From NCBI GenBank assembly GCA_021785375.1, contig JAJYFQ010000008.1, forward strand, positions 1-13,704: DNA of 13,704 nucleotides. Reading direction: 5' to 3'. The first letter of the stretch is position 1, and every line of letters starts with the position of its first letter. This stretch comes from Microcaldota archaeon (GTDB lineage: Archaea > Micrarchaeota > Micrarchaeia > Micrarchaeales > CABMGC01). Positions 12,873-13,704 of the stretch are shown piece after piece. A model generated the notes under the pieces. That model did no database searches. It was not told the origin of the DNA and worked only from the letters and a program-made list of their open reading frames with translations. Position numbers and translations under genes: made by a program.

Positions 12873-12911
12873 CTTTCGTTCTCGATCTCTAAATACAGTT
12901 ATATTATATAG
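12864..12911 (+). promoter_or_regulatory. Candidate TATA elements for the Mrp-type ATPase gene
   Basis: GTTATAATA (12864-12872) and TTATATTATATA (12899-12910) are both suitable. They predict starts near 12894 and 12931 and leaders of about 105 or 68 bases, unusually long for this window. Confidence 0.4.
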
Positions 12912-12944
12912 TTAATGATTTTAAATTGGTATGGTTGGTTCCGC

Positions 12945-12979
12945 CCAGGCACTGGCAAGGCTCCCCGACGGGAGTTTTT
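12945..12979 (+). promoter_or_regulatory. Structured leader with two hairpins before the Mrp-type gene
   Basis: CCAG-GCA-CTGG (12945-12955) could form one hairpin. CTCCC-CGAC-GGGAG (12961-12974) forms a second, extendable by weaker pairs, and is followed by five T at 12975-12979. The arm CTCCC can alternatively pair with the GGAG of the ribosome-binding sequence at 12986-12989. The layout resembles a transcriptional or translational switch but no known riboswitch class is recognised. Confidence 0.4.
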
Positions 12980-12985
12980 CGCTCT

Positions 12986-12994
12986 GGAGGTGAT
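12986..12994 (+). promoter_or_regulatory. Strong ribosome-binding sequence of the Mrp-type gene
   Basis: GGAGGTGAT lies a few bases before the ATG at 12999 and is nearly fully complementary to the 3' end of archaeal 16S rRNA. It decides this start against an in-frame ATG at 12915. Confidence 0.75.
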
Positions 12995-12998
12995 TCCC

Positions 12999-13704
12999 AT
13001 GACCGACGACCCGTCACAGACCACACAACCCGCAATGCACCCTTCCTTTCTAAGAGTCCTTAACCAGAAGAAGGAGATCAAGGAGAGGCTCTCTGGGATA
13101 AAGCACAAGATAGGCATATACAGCGCGAAGGGAGGGGTCGGAAAGACGACGGTTGCCGTGAACCTCGCTTTCGCATTGAAGTCCATGGGATACAGGGTAG
13201 GCCTGCTCGACGCGGATGTTGATACACCAAACCTAAACCTCTTTCTAGGGATCAGCGGTACTATGGAAGCAGTATATCCGCTCAAGCCGATCGAGAAGGA
13301 TGGGGTGAAGGTGCTCTCGACTGCAATGTTTGTCGATGAAGAGACGAAACCCATAATATGGAGGGGGCCGATGATAGGAAAGATGATCAGCGAGTTCTTC
13401 AACAACACCGAATGGGGGGAACTCGACTACCTTATTCTCGACCTCAGCCCCGGAACCAGTGATGCCCCGCTCTCCATAATGCAGCTATTGGACATGGACG
13501 GCTTCATACTCGTCACCACACCGCAGCATATAGCTGCTGTCAATGCGATAAGGTCAGGCCGCATGATAAAGAGGATGGGAATCTCGCTTATCGGCGTTGT
13601 GGAGAACATGTCTGATGGTTCAGCAAAGGGAGCCGGAGAGGTAGCCGATGCCCTTGGGTGTGACCTTCTCGGAACAATAAGGGAGAATAAGGAGATAGGA
13701 GAAC
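12999..13704 (+). CDS. Mrp/NBP35-type P-loop ATPase, cut by the right window edge
   Basis: The 235 visible residues belong to the Mrp/NBP35 branch of the MinD/ParA ATPases, usually carriers for iron-sulfur clusters. Motifs: deviant Walker A SAKGGVGKTT (42-51), A' region LLDADVDTPNLNLFLG (69-84), the Mrp-specific IIWRGPMIGKM (119-129), the Walker B-like ILDLSPGTSD (146-155), TTPQ (173-176) and GVVENMS (199-205). In most family members a CxxC that holds a bridging Fe-S cluster follows ENMS closely. Here the sequence is DGSAKGAGEVADALGCD, with no CxxC and only one cysteine (C221) in the visible part. The first 36 residues are poorly conserved. The ATG at 12999 has an excellent ribosome-binding sequence. 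The frame is open to the end of the window. Confidence 0.9.
   Translation, partial: MTDDPSQTTQPAMHPSFLRVLNQKKEIKERLSGIKHKIGIYSAKGGVGKTTVAVNLAFALKSMGYRVGLLDADVDTPNLNLFLGISGTMEAVYPLKPIEKDGVKVLSTAMFVDEETKPIIWRGPMIGKMISEFFNNTEWGELDYLILDLSPGTSDAPLSIMQLLDMDGFILVTTPQHIAAVNAIRSGRMIKRMGISLIGVVENMSDGSAKGAGEVADALGCDLLGTIRENKEIGE

Noticed and set aside
12915..12998. A 28-codon in-frame extension of the Mrp-type protein starting at ATG 12915
   Set aside because: It overlaps the AT-rich promoter and would begin before or at the predicted transcript start; a near-perfect ribosome-binding sequence supports 12999. Worth reconsidering only if a transcript start upstream of 12915 is found.
12930..12998. A tRNA or known riboswitch in the folded leader
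   Set aside because: No cloverleaf, CCA end, T-loop or known aptamer core could be recognised on either strand.
12899..13408. A 169-codon minus-strand frame opposite the Mrp-type gene
   Set aside because: Shadow of the P-loop ATPase, whose motifs are unmistakable on the plus strand.
1..13704. CRISPR array, transposase or phage gene
   Set aside because: No repeated spacer pattern, insertion sequence ends or mobile-element proteins were seen on either strand.

Overview
The window is archaeal and almost fully coding. Most genes read either rightward from leaderless or near-leaderless TATA promoters, or leftward in compact operons. The archaeal markers are a histone, a geranylgeranyl reductase family flavoprotein, and a long leftward operon carrying the archaeal exosome superoperon (psmA, SBDS, rrp4, rrp41, rrp42, eL43, an unknown gene, rpoP). 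An archaeal-type histidyl-tRNA synthetase also fits. The small intergenic gaps, single histone and many small unrecognised genes suggest a reduced-genome lineage. My best guess is a DPANN archaeon of the Micrarchaeota/ARMAN type, but this rests on general appearance and not on a search.

Layout. At 1-414 (-) a multi-span membrane protein is cut by the left edge. It is divergent from a GGR-family reductase at 528-1631 (+). At 1665-2272 (-) lies a frameshifted gene that still has a good TATA promoter. It is divergent from an unrecognised 485-residue protein at 2400-3857 (+). A leftward thioredoxin - hisS - unknown operon occupies 3854-5993. A small basic protein (6138-6512) and the histone (6599-6832) read rightward. 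Next to them is the most surprising gene of the window, a bacterial sigma-70 family protein (6833-7537, -). It stands divergent from a two-gene unit made of a zinc-ribbon protein (7599-8162) and a PRC-barrel protein (8167-8421). The exosome superoperon runs leftward from 12795 to 8457. An Mrp/NBP35-type P-loop ATPase (12999 onward, +) diverges from psmA and runs off the right edge.

How the genes fit together. The superoperon couples the proteasome core (psmA), ribosome maturation (SBDS), RNA degradation (Rrp4/Rrp41/Rrp42), a ribosomal protein (eL43) and an RNA polymerase subunit (RpoP). Its genes are packed so tightly that at several junctions the TGA stop of one gene lies inside the GTGAT ribosome-binding sequence of the next. 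The zinc-ribbon/PRC pair uses the same junction.

The main discovery candidate is the sigma factor. It has recognisable regions 2 and 4 joined by a short linker, and no room for a full region 3. Archaea normally start transcription with TBP and TFB, so a sigma-like protein among archaeal core genes is unexpected. Its own promoter is an archaeal TATA element shared with the divergent zinc-ribbon/PRC unit. Secondary items are an Mrp ATPase lacking the usual CxxC after its ENMS motif, a folded leader before that gene that could mask its ribosome-binding site, the frameshifted gene with a live-looking promoter, and several unknown proteins in conserved operon positions.
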